From CANKHA01 sp963731585 (GTDB lineage: Bacteria; Pseudomonadota; Alphaproteobacteria; Rhizobiales; Xanthobacteraceae), in assembly GCA_963731585.1 (NCBI GenBank), contig CAVSWC010000007.1, forward strand, positions 1-64,000: DNA of 64,000 nt, read 5' to 3'. The position numbers and the translations under genes were made by a program. Every line of letters begins with the position of its first letter. The first letter of the stretch is position 1. This document shows positions 30,270 through 39,829 of the stretch, in pieces. Under the pieces are notes generated by a model that was given only the letters and a program-made list of their open reading frames with translations, made no database searches and was not told where the DNA came from.

Positions 30270-32902
30270 ATGGACGATTTGTTGCGTGAGTTTCTGACCG
30301 AAACCAACGAGAGTCTCGGCGTTGTCGACGTCGAGCTCGTGCGTTTCGAGCAGGACCCGAACAACGTCAGCATCCTGGCCAATATTTTCCGCCTGGTTCA
30401 CACGATCAAGGGCACATGCGGTTTCCTCGGCCTGCCGCGCCTGGAAGCGTTGACGCATGCCGCCGAGACCCTGATGGGTAAATTCCGCGACGGCATGCCG
30501 GTCACCGGCGAGGCGGTGACGCTCGATTCTCTTAACGATCGACCGCATCAAGGAAATTCTCGATGAGCTGGAGAAGCACCATCAGGAGCCGGCGGGCACC
30601 GACGACGATCTGATCGACGAGCTTGAGGCCGTGCTGCAGCAGACGGAGCCCGCGGCTGATCCCGCGCCGGGGACGGTCGGCTCGCTGGTCGAGCAACGGC
30701 TGGAACGCCCGTTGCGTCCCGGCGAGGTTTCGCTCGACGAATTGGAACGCGCCTTCCGCCAGACGCCCGGCCCCGAGCCGGAGCCGTCAAAACAAACCAC
30801 GGCTCGCGCCAAGGCCGCATCGGGGCAGAAGCCGAAGGATGATGAGAAGGCAGATTCCAGGCTTCGCCAATCAGTCGATCCGCGTAAATGTCGACACGCT
30901 CGAACAGCTGATGACGATGGTCTCCGAGTTGGTGCTGACGCGCAATCAACTGCTGGAGATGGTGCGCCGGCACGACGATTCGGAATTTAAGGTGCCGCTG
31001 CTGCGGCTCTCCAGCGTCACCGCCGAGCTGCAGGAAGGCGTCATGAAGACGCGCATGCAGCCGGTCGGCAATGCCTGGCAGAAGCTGCCGCGGATCGTGC
31101 GCGACTTGGCCGCCGAACTCGGCAAGCAGATCGAGTTGGAGCTGAAGGGCGCGGATACCGAGCTCGACCGCCAGGTGCTTGACCTGATCAAGGACCCGCT
31201 CACCCACATGGTCCGTAATTCGGCGGATCACGGCTTGGAGACTCCCGGGCAGCGCCGCGCCGCGGGCAAGCCGGACAAAGGCACGATACGGCTCTCGGCT
31301 TATCACGAGGGCGGTTACATCATTATCGAGGTCGCCGACGACGGCCGCGGCCTGGATACCGAGAAGATCAAGGCAATGGCGATCGCCAATGGGCTGGTCT
31401 CCGAGGCTGATGCGGACAAGATGTCCGAAGCGCAAATCCAGCGCTTCATCTTCGCGCCGGGCTTCTCAACTGTGAGCACCATCACCAGCATATCCGGCCG
31501 CGGCGTCGGAATGGATGTCGTGCGCGCCAATATCGATCAGATCGGCGGGACGATCGATGTCAGGTCCGTGCAGGGCCGCGGCATGAGCGTGACCATCAAG
31601 ATTCCACTGACGCTCGCGATTATCTCGGCCCTCATCGTAGAGGCCGGCGGGCATCGCTTCGCCATCCCGCAGCTTTCGGTGGTGGAATTGGTGCGCGCCC
31701 GCAGCAATTCCGAACACCGCATCGAGCGCATCAAGGACGCGGCCATGCTGCGGCTGCGCCACAAGCTGCTGCCGCTGTCCAAGCTCAGTCATCTGCTTGG
31801 CTTGGATCGGGGCAGGCCGCAGGACGCGGATTCGGGCTTCATCGTGGTGACACAAGTCGGCAGCGAAACCTTCGGTATCATCGTGGACGGCGTGTTCCAT
31901 ACCGAAGAAATCGTGGTCAAGCCGATGTCCACCATGCTGCGCCACATCGGCCTGTTCTCCGGCAACACCATTCTCGGCGACGGTTCGGTGATTCTGATTG
32001 TGGACCCGAACGGAGTTGCCCAGGCGCTCGGCACCTCCGCACGCGCCAGCAGCCGGATCGGCGAGGACGCAGAAGCCGAAGCCACCGAAACCAAGCAGTC
32101 GACTTCCATGCTGGTATTCCGCGCCGGTTCTCCGCACCTGCGGGCAGTACCGCTTTCACTGATTACCCGGTTGGAGGAGATCGACGTCAGCCGCTTGGAG
32201 TTCTCCAATGGCCGGCATCTGCTGCAATACCGCGGCCAGCTCATGCCGCTCATTCCCATCAACGACGCCGTGCAGGTGAAGAGCCACGGCCAACAATCGC
32301 TGCTGGTGTTCTCCGACGACGGCCGCTCGATGGGCCTGATGGTCGACGAGATCGTCGATATCGTTGACGACACTCTCGATATCGAGGTGCGCGGCAATCG
32401 GCCGGGTGTGCTCGGTTCCGCCGTTATCAAGGGTCAGGCCACGGAGATCATCGATATCGAGCATTATCTGCCACTGGCTTTCGAGGACTGGTTCCGTCCC
32501 AGGGATTTCTATGAGAGGCGGAGCTCGCATGCGGTACTGCTCGTCGACGACTCGGCGTTTTTCCGCAACATGCTGGCGCCCGTGCTGAAAGCCGCCGGCT
32601 ACGACGTCACCACCGCCGCCGGCGGTGAGGAAGCGATTGTCCTGTTTCAAAAGGGCCGGCGCTTCGACGTTATTCTCACCGATATTGATATGCCCGGCAT
32701 GGACGGCTTCGCTTTTGCCGGGCAATTGCGCCGCGATCCGCGCACAGCCGAGATTCCGGTCATCGGAATTTCCTCAATGATTTCGCAGGAGTTCATCGAG
32801 CGAGGGCACGAAGTGGGCTTCCACGACTATGTGGCGAAGTTCGACCGTCAGGGGCTGATTGCGGCGCTGAAGGAGCAGACCGCCGAGGCGAAGGCGGCAT
32901 AG
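30270..32902 (+). CDS. cheA: CheA-type hybrid histidine kinase with C-terminal receiver (two frameshifts)
   Basis: HPt with LVHTIKGTCGFLGLPRLEAL (His about residue 47), an acidic linker, dimerisation domain QSIRVNVDTLEQLMTMVSEL, HATPase with HMVRNSADHGLE and GRGVGMDVVRANI, then a CheW-like regulatory domain and a receiver (VLLVDDSAFFRN, DVILTDIDMPGMDG). Reading moves to a second frame near 30535 and a third near 30845; both breaks fall in HPt end and linker. The frames otherwise give one full-length protein of about 877 residues, so these are probably sequence errors. Confidence 0.9.
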
Positions 32903-32911
32903 GAAACAGAA

Positions 32912-33379
32912 ATGCGAACGCAAAGCAACGCTACCGGGCCTTCGACCGAATACGTGACCGCCATGATCGGCGGGCAGTTGTTCGGGCTGCCGATCGCTCG
33001 CGTGCAGGACGTGTTCATGCCGGACCGCATGACGCAGGTTCCGCTGTCGTCGCCTGACATCGCGGGTATCCTTAATCTGCGGGGCCGCATCGTCACTGTC
33101 ATCGACATGCGCTGCAGGTTGGGCGTGCCGCAGCAAAAGAGCGAGCAGCCGCCGATGGCGATCGGAATCGAATGTCGCGGCGAATCCTATGGGCTGCTGA
33201 TCGACGATATTCGTGAGGTCATGACTCTTCCCGACAGCATGCGCGAGAGTAACCCGATTAATCTTGACGCGCGGCTGGCGCAGGTTTCGAGCGGCGTTAT
33301 CCGCCTGGATTCGCAGCTGCTGGTCGTCCTCGACATCGATCGCGTGCTGCAGGTGAGCGCGCAGATACAGGCTGCTTAG
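32912..33379 (+). CDS. cheW: CheW chemotaxis adaptor
   Basis: 155 residues. EYVTAMIGGQLFGLPIARVQ, then IAGILNLRGRIVTVIDMRCR and SYGLLIDDIREVMTLP are the two beta-barrel halves of CheW. It links receptors to CheA and starts 9 bases after it. Confidence 0.92.
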   Translation: MRTQSNATGPSTEYVTAMIGGQLFGLPIARVQDVFMPDRMTQVPLSSPDIAGILNLRGRIVTVIDMRCRLGVPQQKSEQPPMAIGIECRGESYGLLIDDIREVMTLPDSMRESNPINLDARLAQVSSGVIRLDSQLLVVLDIDRVLQVSAQIQAA

Positions 33380-33447
33380 GCCCGGGTTGCGGGCGGAACG
33401 AGTTTAGAATGCGCGGGTGGACCCGCGAATAGGAAAGCGAGGGCGTG

Positions 33448-33813
33448 ATGAAGACTTGCTTGGTCGTTGACAATTCCAGCGTCATCCGAAAGGTAGCGCG
33501 GCGCATCCTCGAAGGTCTGCAGTTTCAGATCATCGAGGCTGAAGACGGGGAGCAGGCGCTGCAGTCGTGCCAGAACCAGTTGCCCGATGCGGTGCTGCTC
33601 GATTGGAACATGCCGAAGATGGACGGCTACGAGTTCCTGCGGCAGCTGCGCCGCATGCCTGGCGGAGATGTCCCGCGCGTGGTGTTCTGCACCACGGAGA
33701 ACGACGTCGGCCATATCGCGCGCGCCCTGCACGCGGGTGCAAACGAGTACATCATGAAGCCCTTTGACAAGGACATTGTCGAGGCCAAGCTTCAGGAAGT
33801 CGGCCTGCTCTGA
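33448..33813 (+). CDS. cheY: CheY-like response regulator
   Basis: 121 residues from ATG 33448 (GTG 3 bases before is also possible). A single receiver: CLVVDNSSVIRK (acidic pair reads DN), phospho-Asp in AVLLDWNMPKMDGYE, Thr in VVFCTTEND and Lys in YIMKPFD. No output domain. By position in a che operon it is CheY. Confidence 0.88.
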   Translation: MKTCLVVDNSSVIRKVARRILEGLQFQIIEAEDGEQALQSCQNQLPDAVLLDWNMPKMDGYEFLRQLRRMPGGDVPRVVFCTTENDVGHIARALHAGANEYIMKPFDKDIVEAKLQEVGLL

Positions 33814-33856
33814 TTGGCAGCTGCGTCCGTCGTTTCTTGTAAACTGAGTGCCGCCG

Positions 33857-35057
33857 ATGAGCGTTGCCGCCGCCGCCATGTCGCCCGTCTCAGCGGTGAC
33901 GCAGCAGCCCATCCGCGTGATGGTCGTGGATGACGCCGTCGTGGTTCGCGGGCTGGTGTCGCGTTGGGTAAACGCCGAGCCGGATCTGAAGATCGTCGCC
34001 TCGCTGCGCACCGGGCAAGATGCGCTCGACGAGTTGGAACGTGCCGATCCGGAAGTCGTTCTGCTGGATGTGGAGATGCCGGTGCTCGACGGCATGGCGG
34101 CGTTGCCGCTGCTGCTGCAAAGGCGCTCTAATCTCGCTGTGATCATGGTTTCCACCGTTACCCGGCGCAACGCCGAGGTGACGCTGAAGGCGCTGACGTC
34201 TGGGCGCCGCGGATTATATCCCGAAGCCGGAAACCAACCACGAAATCACCACTTCCGAAACCTTCCGCTACGAACTGATTGAAAAGATCCGCCACATCGG
34301 ATGGCGCCGCCGCGGGCGGAAATTCGTCCCCTCAAGCCCTGCGCCGGCCGCGTCGGCTGAACGGCTGCGCCGGGCTTTGGCGGTGGAAGGCACTGCGCCG
34401 GATGGCAATGTCCATGCGCTGCAGACCCTGCATGCGCCGCCGGAGATCAAGTTGCGGCCGCTGGCCACGAGCGCACCGCGGATCTTGCTGATTGGCGCGT
34501 CGACCGGCGGGCCGCAGGCGCTCGACACCCTGTTATCTTCGCTTGGTAGCGTGATCGACCGTGCGCCGGTGCTGATCACCCAGCACATGCCGCCGACCTT
34601 CACCACCATCCTCGCCGAACACCTGACGCGGGCAAGCGGAAGGCCGGCGCGCGAGGCAAGTCATGGTGAGCCGATCCTTGCCGGTAACGTCTATGTCGCG
34701 CCCGGTGGCCGGCATATGCAGGTCGCACGCGTTGACGGAGCCGCGGTGGCGCAGATCAACAACGGGCCGCCGGTGAATTTCTGCAAGCCTGCGGTCGACC
34801 CTCTCTTCGGTTCGGCCGCCAAAGTCTGGGGCGGCTGGAATCTCGCCGTTGTTCTCACCGGCATGGGCTCCGACGGTACCGAGGGGGCCGCTGAAATCGT
34901 TGCGGCTGGCGGCAACGTATTGGCCCAGGACGAAGCCACCAGCGTGGTCTGGGGAATGCCTGGCTCGGTAGCGCATGCCGGCCATTGTGCAGCCGTGCTG
35001 CCACTCGATCGGATTGCCGGGAAGATCACTCGCCTGTTCCGTGGAGACCGGCAGTGA
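33857..35057 (+). CDS. cheB: CheB chemoreceptor methylesterase (one frameshift)
   Basis: Receiver with RVMVVDDAVVVRGL and VVLLDVEMPVLDG (residues 20-130), linker, then methylesterase with LLIGASTGGPQALDTLL (catalytic Ser), QHMPPTFTTILAEHL (His) and VVLTGMGSDGTEGA (Asp). The break is a GGG where GG is expected near 34202 (TSGAADYIPKP restored by removing one G). The repaired length is about 400 residues. The start ATG 33857 follows GAGTGCCGCCG. Confidence 0.9.
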
Positions 35058-35926
35058 ACCCGGCCAACTACGACTTCCTGCGCAGGCTGCTGAAGGAGCG
35101 CTCCGGCCTCGTCCTCGGCGGCGACAAGCAGTATCTTGTAGAAAGCCGGCTATTGCCGGTGTCGCGCCGCATCGGCGTGGCCGGGCTCAACGGGCTGATG
35201 GAAAAGATCCGCGAGCCCGAAAATGAAGCGCTGATCGTGCAGGTGGTCGAGGCCATGGCCACCAACGAATCGCTCTTCTTTCGGGACAAGATACCGTTCG
35301 ACCATTTCCGTGACACCATCATTCCGGCGTTGTTGGCCTCGCGCGCCAAGCAGCGGCGTATCCGCATCTGGTGCGCAGCCGCTTCCACCGGGCAGGAGCC
35401 TTATTCACTCGCGATGGTATTGAAGGAGATGGGCCGCGAGCTTGCCGGTTGGCGGACCGAGATTCTGGCAACCGACTTCTCTCGCGAGGTTTTGGAAAAG
35501 GCCGAGGCCGGGATTTACAGTCAGTTCGAGGTGCAGCGCGGGCTGCCGATTCAGATGCTGGTGAAATACTTCACCCAGGTCGGCGAGATGTGGCAGGTCG
35601 CGCCGGAAATCCGCGCCATGGTCCGGTTCCGCCCGTTCAATCTGCTGCAGGATTGCTCCCATCTGGGCATCTTCGACGTGGTGTTCTGCCGCAACGTGTT
35701 GATCTATTTCGACCAGGAGACAAAGATCGAGGTGCTGGACCGCATCGCGCGCGTCATCGAGAGCGATGGCTATCTGGTGCTCGGCGCGGCGGAGACTGTG
35801 ATCGGGCTTACCAGGAGCTTCCGGCCGATCCCGGACAAGCGGGCGCTTTACGGGCCCAGCCCCGCGCATCTGCGCGCGTCGGCGTCAGCGGGCTTTCGGC
35901 GCAGTGTTGCGGCCAGCTCGCGCTGA
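35054..35926 (+). CDS. cheR: CheR chemoreceptor methyltransferase
   Basis: 290 residues. GTG 35054 overlaps the CheB stop (GTGA); this start gives VNPANYDFLRRLLKERSGLV, the normal CheR opening. IRIWCAAASTGQEPYSLAMV is the S-adenosylmethionine loop, TNESLFFRD the family motif, and IFDVVFCRNVLIYFDQET the core strand. It methylates chemoreceptor glutamates opposite CheB. Confidence 0.93.
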   Translation: MNPANYDFLRRLLKERSGLVLGGDKQYLVESRLLPVSRRIGVAGLNGLMEKIREPENEALIVQVVEAMATNESLFFRDKIPFDHFRDTIIPALLASRAKQRRIRIWCAAASTGQEPYSLAMVLKEMGRELAGWRTEILATDFSREVLEKAEAGIYSQFEVQRGLPIQMLVKYFTQVGEMWQVAPEIRAMVRFRPFNLLQDCSHLGIFDVVFCRNVLIYFDQETKIEVLDRIARVIESDGYLVLGAAETVIGLTRSFRPIPDKRALYGPSPAHLRASASAGFRRSVAASSR

Positions 35927-35990
35927 CAAGCTAAAACCGTTTAGGCGACGTTGAGGTGAATCGAGACCGACCCAATCGCAGGAGCGTCCC

Positions 35991-36584
35991 ATGACAAGCG
36001 CATACCCGCAGTCCCCAGCCCTTTCACGCGGCTTGATGCTGCACGCCCTGGCCCGCAATTGGTGGCTCATCCTGTTGCGCGGCATTTGCGCCATCCTGTT
36101 CGGCGTGCTGGCCTTTATCTGGCCGGGGATTACCTTGCTCACGCTCGCATTGCTCTACGGCATCTTCGCCTTGATCGAAGGCGGGCTGGCGCTGGCGGCG
36201 GCGATCATGGGCGGCGCTCCCGCGCCGCGCTGGTGGCTGGCGGTCGCGGGGCTGCTCGGCATTGCCGTTGGCATTCTCACAATCATGATGCCAGGCATGA
36301 CCGCGATCCTCCTGGTGCTGTTCATCGCGGCCTGGGCCATCGTCAGCGGCATCATGCAGATCGTGGGCGCGATCCGGTTGCGAAAGGAGATCGACAACGA
36401 ATGGATGCTGGTCGCGGTCGGCGCCATCTCTGTCGCCTTCGGCGTGCTGGTCGCGCTGCAACCAATGCTGGGCGCGCTCAGCCTGGTCTTCGTGATCGGC
36501 GCCTATGCCATCATCTATGGCATCGCGCTGGTCGCCCTTGCTTTCCGGCTGCGCGGCCATAGCCATCCGGCCCCTGCGACCTGA
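35991..36584 (+). CDS. hdeD: HdeD-family membrane protein
   Basis: 197 residues, six membrane segments in three hairpins. NWWLILLRGICAILFGVLAF, then LLYGIFALIEGGLALAAAIM and LFIAAWAIVSGIMQIVGAIR are typical HdeD/DUF308 repeats. Homologues are linked to acid resistance in enterics; in Rhizobiales the role is not known. AGGAGCGTCCC precedes the ATG. Confidence 0.88.
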   Translation: MTSAYPQSPALSRGLMLHALARNWWLILLRGICAILFGVLAFIWPGITLLTLALLYGIFALIEGGLALAAAIMGGAPAPRWWLAVAGLLGIAVGILTIMMPGMTAILLVLFIAAWAIVSGIMQIVGAIRLRKEIDNEWMLVAVGAISVAFGVLVALQPMLGALSLVFVIGAYAIIYGIALVALAFRLRGHSHPAPAT

Positions 36585-36600
36585 CGGCCGGCCCCTCCAA

Positions 36601-36624
36601 CAAAAACCCCGCCGTGAGGCGGGG
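36601..36624 (-). terminator. Rho-independent terminator of ctrA
   Basis: On the minus strand GCCCCGCC-TCAC-GGCGGGG is followed by TTTTTG. It lies 37 bases after the ctrA stop and between the convergent hdeD and ctrA. Confidence 0.9.
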
Positions 36625-36661
36625 CTGAAGTCGGGAGGAGAGCCCTCCGGAACAACCGTCG

Positions 36662-37366
36662 TCAGGCGGCTGAAATCTTGGCCTCGTCGTCGCTCGGCTC
36701 GCGCAGCACATAGCCGCGGCCCCAGACCGTCTCGATGTAGTTCTTGCCGCTGGAGGCATTCGCCAGCTTCTTGCGCAGCTTGCAAATGAAGACATCGATG
36801 ATCTTCAGTTCCGGCTCGTCCATGCCGCCGTAGAGATGGTTGAGGAACATCTCCTTGGTCAGCGTGGTGCCTTTGCGCAGCGAGAGCAGCTCGAGCATCT
36901 GGTATTCCTTGCCGGTCAGATGCACGCGGGCGCCGTTTACTTCCACCGTCTTGGTATCCAGGTTGACCACGAGGTCGCCGGTCTGGATGACCGATTGGGC
37001 GTGGCCCTTGGAGCGGCGCACGATGGCGTGGATGCGCGCGACCAGCTCGTCTTTGTGGAATGGCTTGGTCATGTAGTCGTCGGCGCCGAATCCGAGACCC
37101 CTGACCTTGTCCTCGATGCCGGCGAGGCCGGAGAGGATCAGGATAGGTGTTTTGACCTTCGAGACGCGCAATGAGCGCAGCACCTCGAAGCCCGACATGT
37201 CCGGCAGATTCAGGTCCAGCAGGATGATGTCGTAATCGTAGAGTTTTCCGAGATCGACGCCTTCTTCGCCCAGATCGGTCGTGTAGACGTTGAAACTCTC
37301 GGATTTCAGCATCAGCTCTATGGACTGAGCGGTGGCGCTGTCGTCCTCAATCAGCAATACGCGCAT
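36662..37366 (-). CDS. ctrA: CtrA cell-cycle response regulator
   Basis: 234 residues. Receiver MRVLLIEDDSATAQSIELML with phospho-Asp51 in IILLDLNLPDMSGFEV and Lys in MTKPFHKDEL; OmpR-type winged helix with LTGKEYQMLELLSLRKGTTL and GGMDEPELKIIDVFICKLRK. Near-identical to CtrA across the class. It binds TTAA-N7-TTAA sites and controls division, motility and DNA replication. The C terminus DEAKISAA lacks the double-Ala of Caulobacter's degradation tag but ends Ala-Ala. Confidence 0.97.
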   Translation of the reverse strand: MRVLLIEDDSATAQSIELMLKSESFNVYTTDLGEEGVDLGKLYDYDIILLDLNLPDMSGFEVLRSLRVSKVKTPILILSGLAGIEDKVRGLGFGADDYMTKPFHKDELVARIHAIVRRSKGHAQSVIQTGDLVVNLDTKTVEVNGARVHLTGKEYQMLELLSLRKGTTLTKEMFLNHLYGGMDEPELKIIDVFICKLRKKLANASSGKNYIETVWGRGYVLREPSDDEAKISAA

Positions 37367-37439
37367 GCCAATCCCCTTCCTCGCCGTTCTGGCTCAGGTC
37401 GGCACGCCGCAGTGGCGGCCCGTGAAACGCCTTGAAACA

Positions 37440-37615
37440 AACTGATTCGTAACACTAACGGAACATGGTTAACAAAACCTGATTCTCCTGCGCAAGCATC
37501 CTCTCGGAGAAACCCCCAGGATTGCCATAAGGCCTTGCGTGAGAGTGGCTTTTTTCCCATGTCGTCGTTCGTGTGTCGCTTTAGGAAATAACTGCAAGCG
37601 ACTCTGAAGATTCGC
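37440..37615 (-). promoter_or_regulatory. ctrA upstream region with four GANTC sites and a CtrA half-site
   Basis: GANTC (CcrM methylation) sites are at 37444, 37481, 37600 and 37609. On the minus strand TTAACCAT (plus 37465-37472) matches the CtrA half-site. In Caulobacter, ctrA promoters are controlled by GANTC methylation with GcrA, and by CtrA itself; the same logic is plausible here. Confidence 0.6.
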
Positions 37616-38059
37616 CCGTTGTTAGGAACTGGGGCGAGAGTGCCTCAAGTCCAAAGGAACGGTGACGCAATGATTAACGACGCGGGTAAACAGCGGGTTA
37701 ACAGGGGCAACCCGGCATTTTCCTTTTGGAAAGGTTTGACTTGATCGCGGGTGCCGGCATCGCGGGCGGCGCGGAACAGCCCAGTGAAGGCGTGGGCTCC
37801 TCCGGAGGTACCGATCGGGCTGGCGCCTTTCAATCAGGCTCCAGCCGCGGTGGGTGCCCGGCCAATTGCCCGAACCGTTGGATAGTTAAGGAGGATCAAA
37901 CCGATTTGGCGAGCATTATCAGCCTCTGGAGCAAATCCGCGGGGTTTTAGAAACACAAAACTAACGTTATTGAGCCACCATGGCAGGGTGAGAGCGCTTC
38001 GGTGGCTGGGCTTGCTGCGGCCCGTCCGCCGCGATCGCGACTTCAGGGAGTAAGAGTTG
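37616..38059. other. Gene-poor stretch between ctrA promoter and fliJ-like gene
   Basis: No convincing gene in about 440 bases. Several TTAA steps (GATTAACGACG, GGGTTAACAGG, TAGTTAAGGAGG) are present. In relatives fliI often lies near fliJ and ctrA, but no fliI sequence is seen. Confidence 0.5.
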
Positions 38060-38482
38060 ATGAAGTCCCGTGATACGCTTATCCGGCTGAAGAAATTTCA
38101 GGTCGACGAGAAGCGCCGCAAGGTCGCGCAGATCGAAAGCATGATCGCGGATTTCGACCGGATGGCTGGCGACCTCGAACGCGATATCCGGGTCGAGCAG
38201 GAGCGGGCCGGTATTCACGATCCCGGGCATTTCGCCTATCCCACTTATGCCAAGGCGGCGATCCAGCGGCGCGAGAATATCAAGCGCTCAGGGGACGAAC
38301 TGAAGGTCCAACTCGATGCCGCCAAGAACGCGCTAGAGGAAGCCTTCGAAGAGCTAAAGAAGGTGGAGCTGCTCGACGAACGCGACCAGATGCGCGAACG
38401 TGCCGCCGAGGAGGCGCAGGAACGCGCCGATCTCGACAGCATCGGATTGATGCGCAGCCGCACTTCCGCCCCGCTGGCCTGA
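38060..38482 (+). CDS. fliJ: FliJ-like flagellar export coiled-coil protein
   Basis: 140 residues, nearly all coiled coil: DTLIRLKKFQVDEKRRKVAQ, then LERDIRVEQERAGIHDPGHF and QRRENIKRSGDELKVQLDAA. FliJ binds the FliI ATPase and FlhA at the flagellar export gate. ATG 38060 follows CAGGGAGTAAGAGTTG. No fliI is next to it. A shorter paralogue is at 25881. Divergent from ctrA. Confidence 0.8.
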   Translation: MKSRDTLIRLKKFQVDEKRRKVAQIESMIADFDRMAGDLERDIRVEQERAGIHDPGHFAYPTYAKAAIQRRENIKRSGDELKVQLDAAKNALEEAFEELKKVELLDERDQMRERAAEEAQERADLDSIGLMRSRTSAPLA

Positions 38483-38564
38483 TTTTTCCTGTTGGTCGAG
38501 CGCTAAAAAAGTCGTCCGCCAGTCGGGCGGCGCGAAGTTCGGTCCACTATTTGATCGAGCAAAA

Positions 38565-38780
38565 TCAACGCACCGTTGAAATTTCACGCTCGCCAACCAC
38601 GACGGCTTGGCCGGCCCGGATAAGCGGCACCAATTCCTGGCGCGCGGTGGCGACGCCGGAGGTGGTCGCGGTATCGCGGGCAGCAATACCCACACCGGCA
38701 ACCAGCGTAGCGCCGATAAGCGCTACCACCACGATCTTGAGATGGGTGAGACGGTCGGCGCCGTAAATGGAATGGTTCAT
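38565..38780 (-). CDS. Small single-pass membrane protein, 71 aa
   Basis: ATG 38780 follows GGGAGGACCTT. MNHSIYGADRLTHLKIVVVA then LIGATLVAGVGIAA is an N-terminal membrane anchor with a short periplasmic tail ending GEREISTVR. The opening is common to small Bradyrhizobium proteins of unknown role. Confidence 0.65.
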   Translation of the reverse strand: MNHSIYGADRLTHLKIVVVALIGATLVAGVGIAARDTATTSGVATARQELVPLIRAGQAVVVGEREISTVR

Positions 38781-39153
38781 AAGGTCCTCCCGGATTTCCG
38801 GGCAACGTTCCACGCCTCTGCTCTTGCGGAGCAGCCCCAGGTCCGATCACTGCTATTAACGGGCATAACGTGCGGCCGCGGCGGAAGTTTCCTGCTCACG
38901 GACAGGTGATGGACTCCCGGAGGGCATTGGTCGTGTCGCGGCGGTCAACCGACCAGGCAGCGCAGCTCGGCGCGTCCGAATAGGGGAAAAATCTAGGACG
39001 CGGAAATGACTCCGCAAGGGCGCCGGCTTAAGCCCGGCGCAACTCACACAGCCGCATGCAAGCTTGGGTTCGACCCGTAAAGCGGGCATGCCGTCGCCGT
39101 CGCCGGCGAGCCTGATTCCTGACGCGGGAAAATCGGCAGGGAAACGAGGAAAG

Positions 39154-39429
39154 TTACGGGCGATACTGCTGGATGCGCGTGGTGCGCAGGCCGGCCAGGC
39201 CATGCTGGTCGATCGAGTATTGCCAGGAAAGAAATTCTTCGACCGTGAGGGTGTAGCGGCCGCAGGCCTCTTCGAGGGATAGCAATCCACCACGCACAGC
39301 GGCGACCACCTCCGCCTTGCGGCGGATGACCCAGCGCTTCGTCCCCGGCGCGGGAAGATCCGCGATCGTCAGGGGACTGCCATCGGGCCCGATGACGTAC
39401 TTCACCCTCGGGCGATGGGTTTCTGTCAT
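39154..39429 (-). CDS. sciP: SciP, small CtrA-inhibitory protein (DUF1153)
   Basis: 91 residues from ATG 39429. RPRVKYVIGPDGSPLTIADL, then KRWVIRRKAEVVAAVRGGLL and YTLTVEEFLSWQYSIDQHGL with TTRIQQYR are the DUF1153/SciP hallmark. In Caulobacter SciP binds CtrA-dependent promoters and blocks CtrA from recruiting RNA polymerase. It is 1.8 kb from the ctrA start. Confidence 0.93.
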   Translation of the reverse strand: MTETHRPRVKYVIGPDGSPLTIADLPAPGTKRWVIRRKAEVVAAVRGGLLSLEEACGRYTLTVEEFLSWQYSIDQHGLAGLRTTRIQQYRP

Positions 39430-39456
39430 TGGTACACTCACATACTCACTGACCAC

Positions 39457-39829
39457 AGAGGCAAATGTAACGGTGGCGGCTTAAAAATTGCCTAAGCCCT
39501 ACGATTCAATTGGGAAATATTCCCCATGTGCTCACCCGAGGCCGGATTTCCATGCCATTGCTGGATTCTGAGCTTTCCGCCGCGCGCGCAGCGGCGGAAA
39601 TTTACAATTCGTGCACGAATAGGACCGGTCGGGAGACAGGCACACCACGCCTGATCTGGCCGATGCTGCTCTGCGCCGTGGCCAGGTTGACGAGTGAGGC
39701 ATTCGATTGAAAATAGCCCTGCCGTGGCCCTGCAAAGTCGCGGCAGAACGACCGGGGCCAGGGCGAAACCCTCCGGGTTTGCGCGGTTCGCGCATTGCGC
39801 CGGTGCCTTCGCTGCCTATAGTAAGGGTG
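39457..39829. other. Gene-poor stretch before mnmA
   Basis: Open frames on both strands here are short and carry no recognisable pattern. It probably holds the sciP and mnmA promoters. Confidence 0.4.

Noticed and set aside
36607..36624. Terminator for hdeD on the plus strand
   Set aside because: The T-run is only on the minus strand, so the hairpin serves ctrA; any effect on hdeD would be weak.
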